Notes: a model not told the origin generated them from the letters alone. A DNA stretch of 64,000 nt from Bacteroidaceae bacterium (GCA_017965425.1 JAGCPY010000029.1:104698-168697), one strand, 5' to 3'. Shown: positions 1 through 9,800, counted from the stretch's first letter. Numbers and translations are program-made.

Positions 1-68
1 ACTGTTGACAGGTCTCTGTGGTTTAGATACTAAACGCAATCTATGCAGCCCAGCAAAGGGATTGCCGA

Positions 69-455
69 TTAACGTTTGCTGAACTGGAAGCGACGACGAG
101 CCTTGGGCTGACCGGGCTTTTTGCGCTCGACAGCACGCGGGTCACGGGTCATGAAACCTTCTGAGCGCAGTGCTTTCTTGTCCTCAGCATTGATTTTCAC
201 GAGGGCACGTGCGATGGCAAGACGCAAAGCCTGGCTCTGTCCAGTGAAGCCGCCACCGAAAACGTTCACTTTGATGTCATATTTCTCTGCCACGTCAAGC
301 AAATTCAGGGGTTGCTTGACGACAAACTGCAGGATGCTGCTGGGGAAATATTCCGTAAGGTCCTTCTTGTTGATGGTAATCTTACCATTGCCCTCTGTTA
401 CATAAACTCGGGCCACGGCGCTCTTGCGGCGCCCTAATGCATTAACTACTGCCAT
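69..455 (-). CDS. rpsI: 30S ribosomal protein S9
   Basis: Small-subunit ribosomal protein S9, whose C-terminal tail reaches into the ribosomal P site. The 128-residue product has the family hallmarks: an N-terminal GRRKSAVARVYV block, the central FGGGFTGQSQALRLAIARAL helix, and a basic C-terminus ending KARRRFQFSKR, where the terminal KR is the universally conserved tRNA-contacting end. Length matches the family. It lies 6 bp downstream of rplM on the same strand, the usual L13-S9 operon order, so it is almost certainly co-transcribed from the rplM promoter. The identification is secure. Confidence 0.98.
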   Translation of the reverse strand: MAVVNALGRRKSAVARVYVTEGNGKITINKKDLTEYFPSSILQFVVKQPLNLLDVAEKYDIKVNVFGGGFTGQSQALRLAIARALVKINAEDKKALRSEGFMTRDPRAVERKKPGQPKARRRFQFSKR

Positions 456-461
456 TTCTGT

Positions 462-923
462 TTATTTGTAGAGGTTAATATCAATGGTTTTTGGGCTTTG
501 AGCTTGGTGCTTGTGCTCAGGGCCTTCATAAATATAAAGGTTTGAGAGCAGTTGGGCAGCCAGCTTGTTCTTGGGCAACATGCCCTTCACCACGCGGCGA
601 AGCAACTTCTCTGATCCATTGGGCTTAGCCAGAATCTCAGCGGGAGTTGATTTCTTCTGACCACCAGGATAGCCGCTATAGCGGAGATAAACTCGGTCTG
701 TCAGTTTGTTGCCTGTAAGCTGAACTTTTTCGGCGTTGACAATAATAACGTTGTCGCCGCAATCGACGTGCGGAGTAAAGCTGGGCTTATACTTGCCGCG
801 GAGCAATTTTGCCACCCTTGTGGCGAGGCGACCAAGCACCTGGTCCGTAGCATCCACTACTACCCATTCTTTCTGTGCTGTCACCTTGTTGACAGAAATG
901 GTCTTGTAACTTAAAGTGTCCAT
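462..923 (-). CDS. rplM: 50S ribosomal protein L13
   Basis: Large-subunit protein L13, an early assembly protein. The 153 residues carry the family signature (WVVVDATDQVLGRLATRVAKLLRGKYKPSF near the N-terminus, then YSGYPGG and VVKGMLPKNKLAAQLLSNLYIYEGPEHKHQAQSP split across the C-terminal half). It is first in the L13-S9 operon. Its ATG follows a leader of about 160 nt with a predicted long-range helix, and the nearest promoter box is at 1090-1097 on this strand, so autogenous control through the leader is plausible. In Bacteroidia an L13 leader motif has been described; membership here is inferred from position and structure only. Confidence 0.98.
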   Translation of the reverse strand: MDTLSYKTISVNKVTAQKEWVVVDATDQVLGRLATRVAKLLRGKYKPSFTPHVDCGDNVIIVNAEKVQLTGNKLTDRVYLRYSGYPGGQKKSTPAEILAKPNGSEKLLRRVVKGMLPKNKLAAQLLSNLYIYEGPEHKHQAQSPKTIDINLYK

Positions 924-1085
924 TCTTTGTTGTTAATAATTATTGTTCTACTAAAGTTCGTTGCTGGACTCTCACCAGCCCGTTTTTGTACATCTGCGAT
1001 TCACTAACCACCTTTTCAGGCCAATGAAAAAGGCTATTAACACGCAGATAGTTAGCCCTTTATAGGCTTCTTTGATAATAATCGG
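924..1085 (-). promoter_or_regulatory. Structured 5' leader of rplM-rpsI (candidate L13 ribosomal-protein leader)
   Basis: Between the promoter box and the rplM start codon the minus-strand RNA can fold. ATCTGCG (plus 1043-1049) pairs with CGCAGAT (plus 992-998). Inside that helix CCTTTT pairs with AAAAGG. Close to the gene, GCTGG and CCAGC form a short hairpin around plus 964-980. No convincing protein is encoded here. The leader is long for this genome, where most leaders are 5-60 nt, which suggests feedback regulation by L13. Structure was judged by eye. Confidence 0.55.
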
Positions 1086-1089
1086 CCTG

Positions 1090-1097
1090 CAAAGGTA
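1090..1097 (-). promoter_or_regulatory. -7 promoter box for rplM-rpsI
   Basis: Reads TACCTTTG on the minus strand, a perfect match to the Bacteroidetes -7 consensus TAnnTTTG and followed by C as in most boxes in this window. It predicts transcription starting near 1085. Confidence 0.7.
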
Positions 1098-1202
1098 CTG
1101 CTTTTCTGTGAATTGGCAAGCGATTACGGCTATTTTTTTTATGATTTTCTTCATCAGATGAATATTTCCTAAATAATTCTTGTGTGTGCAAAAGATTCAA
1201 CC

Positions 1203-1210
1203 TACTTTTG
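1203..1210 (+). promoter_or_regulatory. -7 promoter box for the nucleotide-sugar dehydratase gene
   Basis: TACTTTTG matches TAnnTTTG exactly, with a TTG at 1180-1182 about 20 bp upstream as a possible -33 element. Transcription would begin near 1215, which excludes an in-frame ATG at 1182 as the start and favours the ATG at 1257. Confidence 0.7.
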
Positions 1211-1256
1211 CACCACTTTCAAATTGGATAATTCTGTACTAACGAAAATCTGGACA

Positions 1257-3173
1257 ATGAATACTTTTTATAAAGTCTTTAATTGGTATTTTACCAAGAA
1301 TGCACTGCCCTATTGGTGCCTTTTGATTATAGATTGTTCGATCGTTCTCTTTTCTGGAATCTTTGCTTACGCCGTGGATCATGGCATCTATACGACCAGC
1401 CTCGTGTTCTGGAGCCTCATAAAGACTTTATTGTTCTATCTCATCTTTTTCCTCATAGGCTTTCGGATTACCCGCACTTATTCAGGTGTTCTTCGTTATT
1501 CTTCCTTTTCGGATTTATACCGAGTGTGCTTCGCCAATGTCATCGGTGTCGGTTGTGCAGCCTTTATGCGTTTGTACTTAGGCTCTGATTCATGGTTGCT
1601 GCCTGTCCGGCTGAAAGAACTGTTTTTGATGTTCTTGCTTTCCACAGCCATCATGGGTGCCATGCGTCTGTTGGTGAAGTACATGTTTGATAAGGTTCGT
1701 CAAGGGAAGATGGTGAAGAATGTCTTCATCTATGGTGTCAAGACGGGTGGTATGGCCATCGCCAAGAGCATTCGCAGTAGCCAGCCCGTCCATTATCTGC
1801 TTCGTGGCTTTGTCAGCGATGCCGACGATATGGCAGGTCACATGTTGCAGGGCGTGAAAGTTTATAGGAATGACGAGAGACTCGTCTATGAGATGCGGAA
1901 CCAAGGGGCAAACATCCTGCTTGTCTCGCCGTTAAAGCGCGATCGTCTCATCCAAAATCATCAGATGGCGAACCGCCTGTTGGATGCCGGCATTGGTATT
2001 TACGTGATTGACCAGGCTCACAAGTGGGATGGCAAGAGTGATATTAACGATCTCCATTTGCGTGAAGTGGAAATTGAAGACCTGTTGCCACGTGATGAGA
2101 TTCAGGTGGACCTCGAAGCTGTGGAACATCTTCTCAAGGGCAAGCGCATCCTTATCACAGGTTCTGCGGGCAGTATTGGCAGCGAGATGGTTCGTCAAGT
2201 TGCCAAGTTCGATCCTGCGCAGATGACCCTCGTTGATCAGGCAGAAACTCCACAGCATTCCATTCGCTTGATGATGTCGCGCGAATTTCCCGAAATCGAG
2301 GCGGAGACGATCGTTACCAGCATCACCAATGCTCAACGAATGGAGAACATCTTCAAGACCTACAAGCCAGATTATGTCTTCCACGCTGCCGCCTACAAAC
2401 ATGTCCCGATGATGGAAGACAATCCTTCAGAGGCAGTAATAAATAATATTTATGGTACGCGCGTGATAGCAGACCTTGCGGTGAAGTACGGTGTGAAGAA
2501 GTTTGTGATGATTTCCACGGACAAGGCTGTCAATCCCACCAATGTCATGGGGTGCTCCAAGCGTATCTGCGAAATCTACTGCCAGTCTCTCAACAAAGCG
2601 GTGGCAGAGGGAAAGGTGAAGGGCGAGACGCAGTTCGTCACGACTCGCTTTGGCAATGTCTTGGGGTCCAATGGGTCTGTTATTCCCCTTTTCCGCGAAC
2701 AAATTAAGCAGGGCGGTCCCGTCACTGTCACCCATCCCGAAATCATCCGTTTCTTCATGTTGATACCCGAGGCGTGTAAGCTTGTGCTCGAAGCCGGCAC
2801 GATGGGTAAGGGCGGTGAAATCTTTGTCTTCGACATGGGACAACCCGTCAAGATTGTTGACCTTGCTCGTCGGATGATTCAACTTTCGGGTGCCAGGAAC
2901 GTGGAAATCAAATACACAGGACTGCGCGATGGCGAGAAGCTGTATGAAGAAGTGCTCAATGATCAGGAAATCACCAAGCCGACGTTCAATAAGAAGATTA
3001 AGATTGCGCAAGTGCGTGAGTATGACTATGCCGAGGTGTGCAAAGACCTCGAGCAGCTTATTGAGCAGAGCCGCCGTTTTGACGACATGCAGACCGTCCG
3101 TCAGATGAAGGTGATTGTGCCAGAATACAAGAGTCAACACTCCAAGTATGAATCGTTGGACGTGAAGAGTTGA
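1257..3173 (+). CDS. Membrane-bound nucleotide-sugar 4,6-dehydratase/epimerase (CapD/WbpM/FlaA1 type)
   Basis: Polysaccharide biosynthesis protein of 638 residues. The N-terminal third has about four hydrophobic segments (membrane anchor), followed by a CoA-binding-like Rossmann domain, and a C-terminal SDR domain starting at GSAGSIGSE (near residue 302). The active-site block TDKAVNPTNVMGCSKR (around 420-435) has Met where classic SDRs have the catalytic Tyr, as is usual for the WbpM/CapD group. Such enzymes convert UDP-GlcNAc-type donors to 4-keto-6-deoxy sugars for capsule, O-antigen or glycoprotein glycans. The start at 1257 is chosen because a promoter box lies at 1203-1210. No other glycan genes sit beside it, so its exact product is unknown. 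Confidence 0.93.
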   Translation: MNTFYKVFNWYFTKNALPYWCLLIIDCSIVLFSGIFAYAVDHGIYTTSLVFWSLIKTLLFYLIFFLIGFRITRTYSGVLRYSSFSDLYRVCFANVIGVGCAAFMRLYLGSDSWLLPVRLKELFLMFLLSTAIMGAMRLLVKYMFDKVRQGKMVKNVFIYGVKTGGMAIAKSIRSSQPVHYLLRGFVSDADDMAGHMLQGVKVYRNDERLVYEMRNQGANILLVSPLKRDRLIQNHQMANRLLDAGIGIYVIDQAHKWDGKSDINDLHLREVEIEDLLPRDEIQVDLEAVEHLLKGKRILITGSAGSIGSEMVRQVAKFDPAQMTLVDQAETPQHSIRLMMSREFPEIEAETIVTSITNAQRMENIFKTYKPDYVFHAAAYKHVPMMEDNPSEAVINNIYGTRVIADLAVKYGVKKFVMISTDKAVNPTNVMGCSKRICEIYCQSLNKAVAEGKVKGETQFVTTRFGNVLGSNGSVIPLFREQIKQGGPVTVTHPEIIRFFMLIPEACKLVLEAGTMGKGGEIFVFDMGQPVKIVDLARRMIQLSGARNVEIKYTGLRDGEKLYEEVLNDQEITKPTFNKKIKIAQVREYDYAEVCKDLEQLIEQSRRFDDMQTVRQMKVIVPEYKSQHSKYESLDVKS

Positions 3174-3174
3174 A

Positions 3175-3891
3175 ATGTTGAAGAATCATTGTTTTAGAGG
3201 TTTAGGCGTGGCGGTAAGCTTCGTTGCTTGCCTTGCTGTCCTGTGTACAGTATCATGCAGCAAGGACGAGACCTACGCCGAGCAGAAAGAGAAGGAACGC
3301 AACGCCATCAAGGGCTTTATTAGTCAGGGCATCAATGTCGTCAGCGATGGCGACACCATCCTCCGCGTCTTGCCCATTACCGTTATCAGCGAAGAACAGT
3401 TTCATGCACAGGACAGCACGACCGACCTTAGTCGCAACGAATATGTCCTCTTCAACGGTACTGGCGTTTATATGCAGATTGTCCGAAAGGGCGTCGGCCC
3501 TAAGTTGGAATCCGGTCAATCCAAGCAGGTCATAGCCCGCTATACCGAGTTCAACATCATGCTCGATTCCATCCAGTCGAGTAATGAAGTGCTCTATTTC
3601 TCTGCAACCCCCGACATCATCAACATCTCCAATTCCTACGGGACTTTTACGGCTTCGTTCAACACGACGGATTACCGTCCTGGAGCGATGTATAGTTTCT
3701 ATAAGTCAACGGAAGTACCTGCCGGGTGGCTGGTGCCTTTCACCTATATCCATATCGGACGTCAGGGGAAGCAGGACGACGAAATCGCCAAGGTGCGCTT
3801 GATAGTGCCTCATACCCAAGGGACTTCCAGCGCCCGAGAGAGTGTCTATCCTTGTTTCTACGAGCTTACTTTCCAGCAGACCAGAGAGTGA
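3175..3891 (+). CDS. DUF4827 family lipoprotein
   Basis: A 238-residue protein with a lipoprotein signal (hydrophobic run ending in CTVSC, Cys near residue 28) and a body matching the DUF4827 family of Bacteroidales: KERNAIKGFISQGINVVSDG, then a YVLFNGTGVYMQIVRKG strand pattern. The fold is reminiscent of FKBP-like domains, but this is an inference and no catalytic residues can be named. The start lies 1 bp after the upstream stop codon, so it is translated from the same mRNA. Family function is unknown; it is probably outer-membrane or periplasmic. Confidence 0.85.
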   Translation: MLKNHCFRGLGVAVSFVACLAVLCTVSCSKDETYAEQKEKERNAIKGFISQGINVVSDGDTILRVLPITVISEEQFHAQDSTTDLSRNEYVLFNGTGVYMQIVRKGVGPKLESGQSKQVIARYTEFNIMLDSIQSSNEVLYFSATPDIINISNSYGTFTASFNTTDYRPGAMYSFYKSTEVPAGWLVPFTYIHIGRQGKQDDEIAKVRLIVPHTQGTSSARESVYPCFYELTFQQTRE

Positions 3892-3904
3892 ACACGTTCT
3901 GTCT

Positions 3905-3965
3905 GGAACGTATATACCTTCCATGCCGAAGGTGTACACTTGATGCATGGAAGGTATATACCTTA
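3905..3965. repeat. Inverted pair of diverged 22-bp-family repeats forming a 17-bp perfect stem
   Basis: Positions 3910-3926 and 3945-3961 are exact reverse complements over 17 bp (GTATATACCTTCCATGC and its complement), with an 18-nt loop containing AAGGTGTACACTT. All three pieces resemble the GAACGTGTACACCTTC family found at seven other loci here. It sits just after a stop codon and could act as a transcription terminator or as a DNA-binding site. Confidence 0.75.
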
Positions 3966-3996
3966 AATCATCAACACTAACCGATTCCCAACGTAT

Positions 3997-6204
3997 ATGA
4001 ATACACGGATTCTTTCTGGCTTTATCGTGCTGGCCGTTATGTTTACCGCTCTACCCGCGAGGGCGGAAAAATTGTCATTGGACGAGATTTCCCGTGGCGC
4101 ATTTGCCGCCAAGGGAGTTCATGGCGTGCGCCCGCTCATGGATGGCGAACGTTATGCACAAATGGACGGCAAGCAGATAACCGCTCACTCCTTCCGTACG
4201 GGTGAACAGACCGACGTGCTTTTCGATGTGGCCTCCACGAAAGGCGACCATCGCATCGAGCGTTTTACGGACTACATCCTCAGCCCCGATGAGAAGACCA
4301 TTCTCATCCAGACCGAACGCCAACCCATCTATCGCCATTCCGCCACTGCCGTCTATTATATTTATAATGTACGTAACCGCACGCTGGAGCCCTTGTCTGA
4401 CGGCGGCCCGCAGGAGGTACCGGCCTTCTCAAAGGATGGTACGATGGTGGCCTTTGTGCGGGACAATAACCTGTTTCTCGTCAAGTTGCTGTTTGGTAAC
4501 TCGGAACTGCAAGTGACGAAGGACGGGGCTTTCAACAAGGTCATCAATGGCAAGCCCGATTGGGTGAACGAGGAAGAGTTCAGTTTTGCCCGTGCCTTCG
4601 ATTTCAATGCCGACGGGTCTATGTTGGCATGGATTCGTTATGACGAGACAGCCGTGCCGCAGTTCTCTTTCCCGCTTTACAAAGGAGGCTTCCCGTCGCG
4701 TGACGAGTTCGCCGAATACCCTGGGCAGTACACCTATAAATATCCAATAGCAGGCGCGCAGAACAGCACGGTCAGCGTCCACAGCTACGACATCAAGAGC
4801 CATCGCATCCAGCAGATGAAGCTGCCGTTGGATGCCGATGGCTACGTGCCCCGCATCCAGTTTACCAGCGACCCGGAGAAACTGCTCATCCTGACGCAGA
4901 ACCGCCATCAGGATCGCCTCGACATCTATGCCGCCAACCCACGTTCGACAGAGTGCAAGCTCATTGTCCGCGACCAGGTCGAGAAATACATTACCGAGGA
5001 ACCCTACAAGAATCTGCATCTTTTCGACGGCGGCTTTGTACTGATGAGCGAACGCTCGGGCTTCAACCACCTCTATCTCTATGACCTCAACGGCACTTTG
5101 AAAAGGCCACTCACGTCCGGCCAGTTTGTCGTCACCAGTTTCTACGGATACGATTCCAAGACCGGCGAGACCTATTTCGCCAGTGACGAGCAGGGACCTC
5201 AGTACCGTGCCGTCTATCGTGCCGATGCCAAGGGCAAGGTGACAAGCCTCAGTCAACAACGTGGCACCAACAATGCCGTTTTCTCCAAAAACTTCAAGTA
5301 TTTCATGAACACCTATAGCAGTGTGACCACGCCGCCTGTCACGACACTTTGCGACGCAAAGAGTGGCAAGCCGCTGAAGACACTTGAAGCTAACGAGGGC
5401 TTGAAAACGAAGGTCGAAGCGGCGCAACTGCCTGTGCCCGAATTCTTCTCGTTCAAGACGGGGGAGGGCGTTCAACTGAACGGCTACATGGTGAAACCTA
5501 CGGATTTCTCCGAGTCGAAGCGCTATCCTGTTGTCATGTATCAGTACAGCGGTCCTGGTTCACAGCAGGTGCTTGACCAATGGAACGTCGGCAATATGGG
5601 AGGCTGCATGTTGGAGCGCTACCTGGCTCAGCAAGGCTTCATCTGCGTTTGTGTGGATGGCCGGGGTACAGGAGGCCGCGGCGCAGCTTTCGAGAAACAG
5701 ACCTACTTGAGCCTCGGCGTGTTGGAAGCCAAGGATCAGGTTGAAACCGCTCTCTACTTGGGCTCACTTCCTTATGTGGACAAGCAACATATCGGCATCT
5801 GGGGGTGGAGCTATGGCGGCTTCATGACCTTGATGTCCATGACCGAAGGCCGTGGCGTTTTTGCTGCCGGCGTGGCCGTTGCTCCCGTGACGAATTACCG
5901 TTTCTATGACAGTGTTTACACCGAACGCTACATGCGTACACCCAAGGAGAACGCCAAGGGCTATGACGAGAATCCGATGTCGCGTGCCGCTCAGCTCCAC
6001 GGTGCCTTGCTGCTCTGTCATGGCACTGCCGACGACAACGTCCACTACCGCAATACAGCAGAGCTGACCGAAGCCCTTGTGCAGGCAGACAAGCCTTTCA
6101 TGCAACTCATCTATCCAAACCGCAACCACAGCATCTACGGCGGCAACACCCGCCTCCACCTCTATCGCAGCCTCGTCCGTTGGTTCGAGGAACATCTGAA
6201 GTAA
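3997..6204 (+). CDS. Dipeptidyl peptidase IV, serine peptidase family S9B
   Basis: Exported prolyl dipeptidyl peptidase, 735 residues, close to the bacterial DPP IV length. A signal peptide ends around ALPARA. The beta-propeller carries DWVNEEEF (residues 188-195), whose Glu193-Glu194 correspond to the human DPP IV substrate N-terminus anchors. The C-terminal alpha/beta hydrolase domain has GWSYGG with Ser605, HGTADDNVH with Asp679, and NRNHS with His711, a complete catalytic triad. It releases X-Pro dipeptides during protein catabolism in the periplasm or at the outer membrane. A prolyl tripeptidyl peptidase is the nearest alternative. The gene stands alone, with repeats on both sides. Confidence 0.95.
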   Translation: MNTRILSGFIVLAVMFTALPARAEKLSLDEISRGAFAAKGVHGVRPLMDGERYAQMDGKQITAHSFRTGEQTDVLFDVASTKGDHRIERFTDYILSPDEKTILIQTERQPIYRHSATAVYYIYNVRNRTLEPLSDGGPQEVPAFSKDGTMVAFVRDNNLFLVKLLFGNSELQVTKDGAFNKVINGKPDWVNEEEFSFARAFDFNADGSMLAWIRYDETAVPQFSFPLYKGGFPSRDEFAEYPGQYTYKYPIAGAQNSTVSVHSYDIKSHRIQQMKLPLDADGYVPRIQFTSDPEKLLILTQNRHQDRLDIYAANPRSTECKLIVRDQVEKYITEEPYKNLHLFDGGFVLMSERSGFNHLYLYDLNGTLKRPLTSGQFVVTSFYGYDSKTGETYFASDEQGPQYRAVYRADAKGKVTSLSQQRGTNNAVFSKNFKYFMNTYSSVTTPPVTTLCDAKSGKPLKTLEANEGLKTKVEAAQLPVPEFFSFKTGEGVQLNGYMVKPTDFSESKRYPVVMYQYSGPGSQQVLDQWNVGNMGGCMLERYLAQQGFICVCVDGRGTGGRGAAFEKQTYLSLGVLEAKDQVETALYLGSLPYVDKQHIGIWGWSYGGFMTLMSMTEGRGVFAAGVAVAPVTNYRFYDSVYTERYMRTPKENAKGYDENPMSRAAQLHGALLLCHGTADDNVHYRNTAELTEALVQADKPFMQLIYPNRNHSIYGGNTRLHLYRSLVRWFEEHLK

Positions 6205-6289
6205 AAAGCCTGTTGGACGCATCTTTGCGTGGACATGCGACAGAGAGAACATACCTTTGTCTCTCCAGACAGTTCTACCATAGAAATCT

Positions 6290-6390
6290 GCAAAAAAGCC
6301 TCAATCCCTCACCTTTTCATTTAGCCGCCTGACTTTGAACAGCTTGCGGGTGAGGGATAGGTGAGGAATAGGTGAGGGATGGTGAGGAAT
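6290..6390 (-). repeat. CCCTCACC element, copy A
   Basis: Read on the minus strand: four CCCTCACC-type boxes at 10, 11 and 11 bp spacing (plus 6349-6390), 35 bp of unique sequence (plus 6314-6348), then an inverted GGTGAGGGATTGAGG box running into a T-tract (plus 6291-6313). Its 35-bp segment nearly matches that of copy B, making A and B arms of a roughly 100-bp inverted repeat. Confidence 0.85.
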
Positions 6391-6538
6391 TTGTGATGAA
6401 CAGGGCTTCATCGGAATTTTTCTTGATAAGTTTCATTGTTCTTGTAGCTGTAATTGTTTGTAAATCAGCTCTCTCGACGGCACCCTCAAGTCCGTCTGGT
6501 TTTTCACATTCCCCTCACTGGGTGTTGTTCTGAACACC

Positions 6539-6643
6539 AATCCCTCACCATCCCTCACCTATTCCTCACCTATCCCTCACCCGCAAGTTGTTTATAGTCA
6601 GGCGGCTAAATGAAAAGGTGAGGGATTGAGGCTTTTTCTGCGT
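6539..6643 (+). repeat. CCCTCACC element, copy B
   Basis: Four CCCTCACC boxes (6541-6581, one written TCCTCACC), a 35-bp segment (6582-6616), then GGTGAGGGATTGAGG and a T-run (6617-6638). Mirror image of copy A across a 148-bp loop. Confidence 0.85.
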
Positions 6644-6680
6644 AAAAGCTTGGTAAGGGGTGGATGAGAGCGCGCAACGG

Positions 6681-6765
6681 AAGATGAATACCTTCGAGGG
6701 TAAGGTGAATACCTTCGTGCAGGAACGTGTTTACCTTCTTGCATGAACGTATTAACCTTTCAATG
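6681..6765 (+). repeat. 22-bp periodic near-palindrome array
   Basis: Four degenerate units related to GAACGTGTACACCTTC, spaced 21, 22 and 22 bp. The last two (GAACGTGTTTACCTTC and GAACGTATTAACCTTT) are closest to consensus. It lies 38 bp beyond copy B of the CCCTCACC element. Confidence 0.75.
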
Positions 6766-6864
6766 CCTTTTGCTTCAGGACGTATGCCGATAGGCCATAG
6801 GTCAAATAAAAGCGGCATAGTCCTTCTGGACCACGCCGCCACAGTTGACAGGGGAAAGCAGTTC

Positions 6865-9800
6865 CTATTTCACGATGACCTTGTAGATGTTGCCGTCTCG
6901 CGTGCGGACGAGGTTGATGCCGCGCATAGGTCGTAGGATGCGTTTGCCGTCGATGGAATAGCGAGCGGCCTCCTGCCCGGCAGCTTCGGTAATGTCATCT
7001 ACGGCATCAGGTTCAGCGGTGATGACCTTCTTCTCATCAGCATTGATGAAACGCTTCAGTGTCTTGTCGTAGAGAAGGGCAATGACACGCAGCTCAGTCG
7101 CCATCTTTGCGAGTTTGTTGCTCTTGATGGTGAACTTGGAACTGTGACTCTGTGTCTGTCCTTCTTCCACAGTGGTCTTGAGGCTTCCGGTGACGCCCGT
7201 ATTGATGCCGTTGGCGGCGACGGCCACGTCGTTAAAGGTTACGTCGGCACTGATTTCCCAAATATTGCAGATCTCGTTCATGTAAGGATCGTCTTGATAA
7301 GCGCCTGGATAGTAGGCCGGGTATGCGTTGAGCTGTTTCCAGTCTTCGCCTTCACCGTGAAGTCCGTCGGCCACGAGGACATAGCTCAGCAGATAGGGAG
7401 CTGACTTGCGGTTGAGTTGGAAGGTGACGTCGGTCGTGAAATTGATGACGCCAGTGGCTTCGTTCAAGGTCGGTTGGTGAAGCTCGATGGAGGCTTCGGC
7501 CAGTTTGCTCTGCTCATCTTCGATGACCGCACCAAGCCCCCATCCTTCAGACCCTTCACCCAGATATGGATCGACCGTGCGGTATCGGTTCACGTTGGCA
7601 GAGGGATAGCCGCTAACGCTATTAAGGAGAGAGCTGAAGGCGCTGACCAGCATGGGCTCGTTGTCGCGACCGCCGTGGATGGAGATCAGCACAGCGTCGT
7701 CGGGATATTCGGCACGTGCACGTTTCATGCCTGCCAAACCGCGCGGACACCACATGCACCAGGTGCCCGTGAACTCTTCAATCACGGTCTTGCGGGGTGA
7801 TGCCTTGGCAACCACGGTGATGCTTCCGGAGGAGGACTTGCCGGTGGTGGCCTCGTTCGTCTGACCGTTCACGGCTGTGATGGCGATGATGTAGTTGGCA
7901 AAGCCCGTTTCTGTTGGCGTGGGAATGGGGAAATCTACGGGCATGTAGATGCCATAATTGGTGATGGGACGGGGCAGGTCAAGGTGCAACGTGTCGCTGG
8001 TTAGTCCGTTGGTCTTTATCGTGTAGTCGAGGCTCTTGATGCCTTCACGGCCGAAGTTGGCCACGGGAACAGACACCTTTGCCGTTGAATTCTTGAGGAC
8101 GGTCGCCGGTGCGAAGTCATTGAGCTGTGCTTTGTTGGCGATGAAGTCCTCAGCGATGGTCACGGGATGGATGTCGGCATTGACGATCTCGCCGGTGGCT
8201 TTGTTGAAGAGAACGGCAACGACACTCAGCTGGTCGAAGTTCTGCAAGACGGGATTGCCCGAGAGCGGGAAGGAGGTAGAGAATGTGCGTGTATCTCCGT
8301 CAACGATGGGCGCTTTGAGGACGGTGCCGTCTGCATTCATGCCTTTACTGGCGATTGCCACGTGGTCGTAGGTCATCGGCATGTAGGCGTTGCCTTCTGT
8401 CCAGCGGAGCAGGTTGGGGTCATTGCCATAGTCGTCCTTGTTTTCCTCTCGGCAGTAGTAGTTGGCTTGCATCCATTCGCGACCTGTGCCGATCAGCCCG
8501 TCAGCCAGCAGAGCATAGCCCATGCAGTAGTGAGACTCGTTGTTGTTGTAGTTGAACGTGACTTGGGTCTTGAACGTCACATTACCGGCTTTGGATAGCA
8601 CGGGCTGTTGTAGCTCCACAGACGCTTCTGTCAACATCTTGTTTTTCTCGCCGACGAGGGATAAGATGCCAGCCGGTTGGCCTGAAAGACCAAAATAAGG
8701 ATGTACGGCGGTGCTGCGGTCCAACAGCGCGTAAGGGTAGGAGGGGGCCGTGACGCCATAGTCGATGGTCATGGGGTCGTCGCCATGAACGATGATTGTG
8801 ATGGCCTTGTCGGGGTACTGCTCGTTGACCATCTGCATTCCGGTGATGCCCGTCGGACACCATCCGCACCAGGTTCCCGTGAATTCCTCAATGACGGTTC
8901 GTCTGGGCACTTCTTTGGAAAGGGTGGCCACGTAACCTTGTGAGCTGGCATCCTCAACGGCATTTTCTACGCCGTTGACCTTCGTGACGGTCAGGTAGCG
9001 GATGGTGCGCCCGGGTACTTCATCCGCTTTCATGGGGATGTGCACGGTGGTTTCTGCGTCCATGCCTTCGAAAGGCTCAAATTCCAGATGCTGTTCGTCT
9101 TGGTCGGCATTGGCATCGCCTACGATGTAGTCAATGCTTTGGACTTTTCCCAGTCCCTTGGAGGTGAGGGTGACAGCCGCCTCAGCAAAGCCGTTGGGCA
9201 GGGCAAAGGCATCGTGGAAGGAGCTGGCGACTTGCACGGCGTTGTGCGGGAAATCGCCGTCGAGCAGCACTTGTATGGCCAGGGGACCGTATTCTTGAGA
9301 ATCATTGTTCCATGCGCTCTGCGTTTTCGAGGTGCGCACCCATAGAGAGTTGTAGATGTTTGCGCCGTTGTAGCGAAGCAGCATTGGATAGTTCGACTCA
9401 GCGTTCGATTCCGTAATCTCGAAAGTGTAGCCCACATAAACGGTTTGGTCGGTCATGGCGTAGGCGGTGGGCAGTTCCACCTCGGTGAACGCCTGATTGT
9501 TGATGCTTCCCATGTCAACAGGAATGTCCAGTTCAACGTCGTCGAGACTGTTTGGCAGTTTGTTTGCAATCCAGACGTGGAAGTCCTTCATCACGCTGGC
9601 TCCGGCAATGCCGAAACGCACGGCTTTGATGGTTTTTCCTTTGGGCAAAGCCTCGGAAGGGGCAATGCCAATGGCTCCCCAGTAAACTTCTGCCGCACTG
9701 GCGCCGAAGCCGATAGCATTAGATACGTCGTTGCCAGTAAAATAGCCCCACCACATTTGGCGTTCCTTGTCCACTTCAATGGCGGCACGGCGTGGAACGA

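Larger units (their letters stand above)
6205..6864. other. 660-bp gene-free convergent junction filled with repeats
   Basis: No plausible gene is present. The stretch holds two inverted copies of the CCCTCACC element (6290-6390 and 6539-6643) and a four-unit 22-bp array (6681-6765). The 148 bp between the two elements (6391-6538) shows no recognisable feature. Confidence 0.8.

Noticed and set aside
972-1154. A 60-residue minus-strand protein upstream of rplM
   Set aside because: It overlaps the rplM promoter and the paired leader segments and has no recognisable protein features.
4429-5475. Long open frame (348 codons) on the minus strand inside the DPP IV gene
   Set aside because: Shadow of a highly coding plus-strand gene with a complete catalytic triad; no promoter or family similarity.
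6205-6864. Insertion sequence remnant
   Set aside because: No transposase fragment or target duplication is visible; the inverted repeat is fully explained by two copies of the dispersed element.
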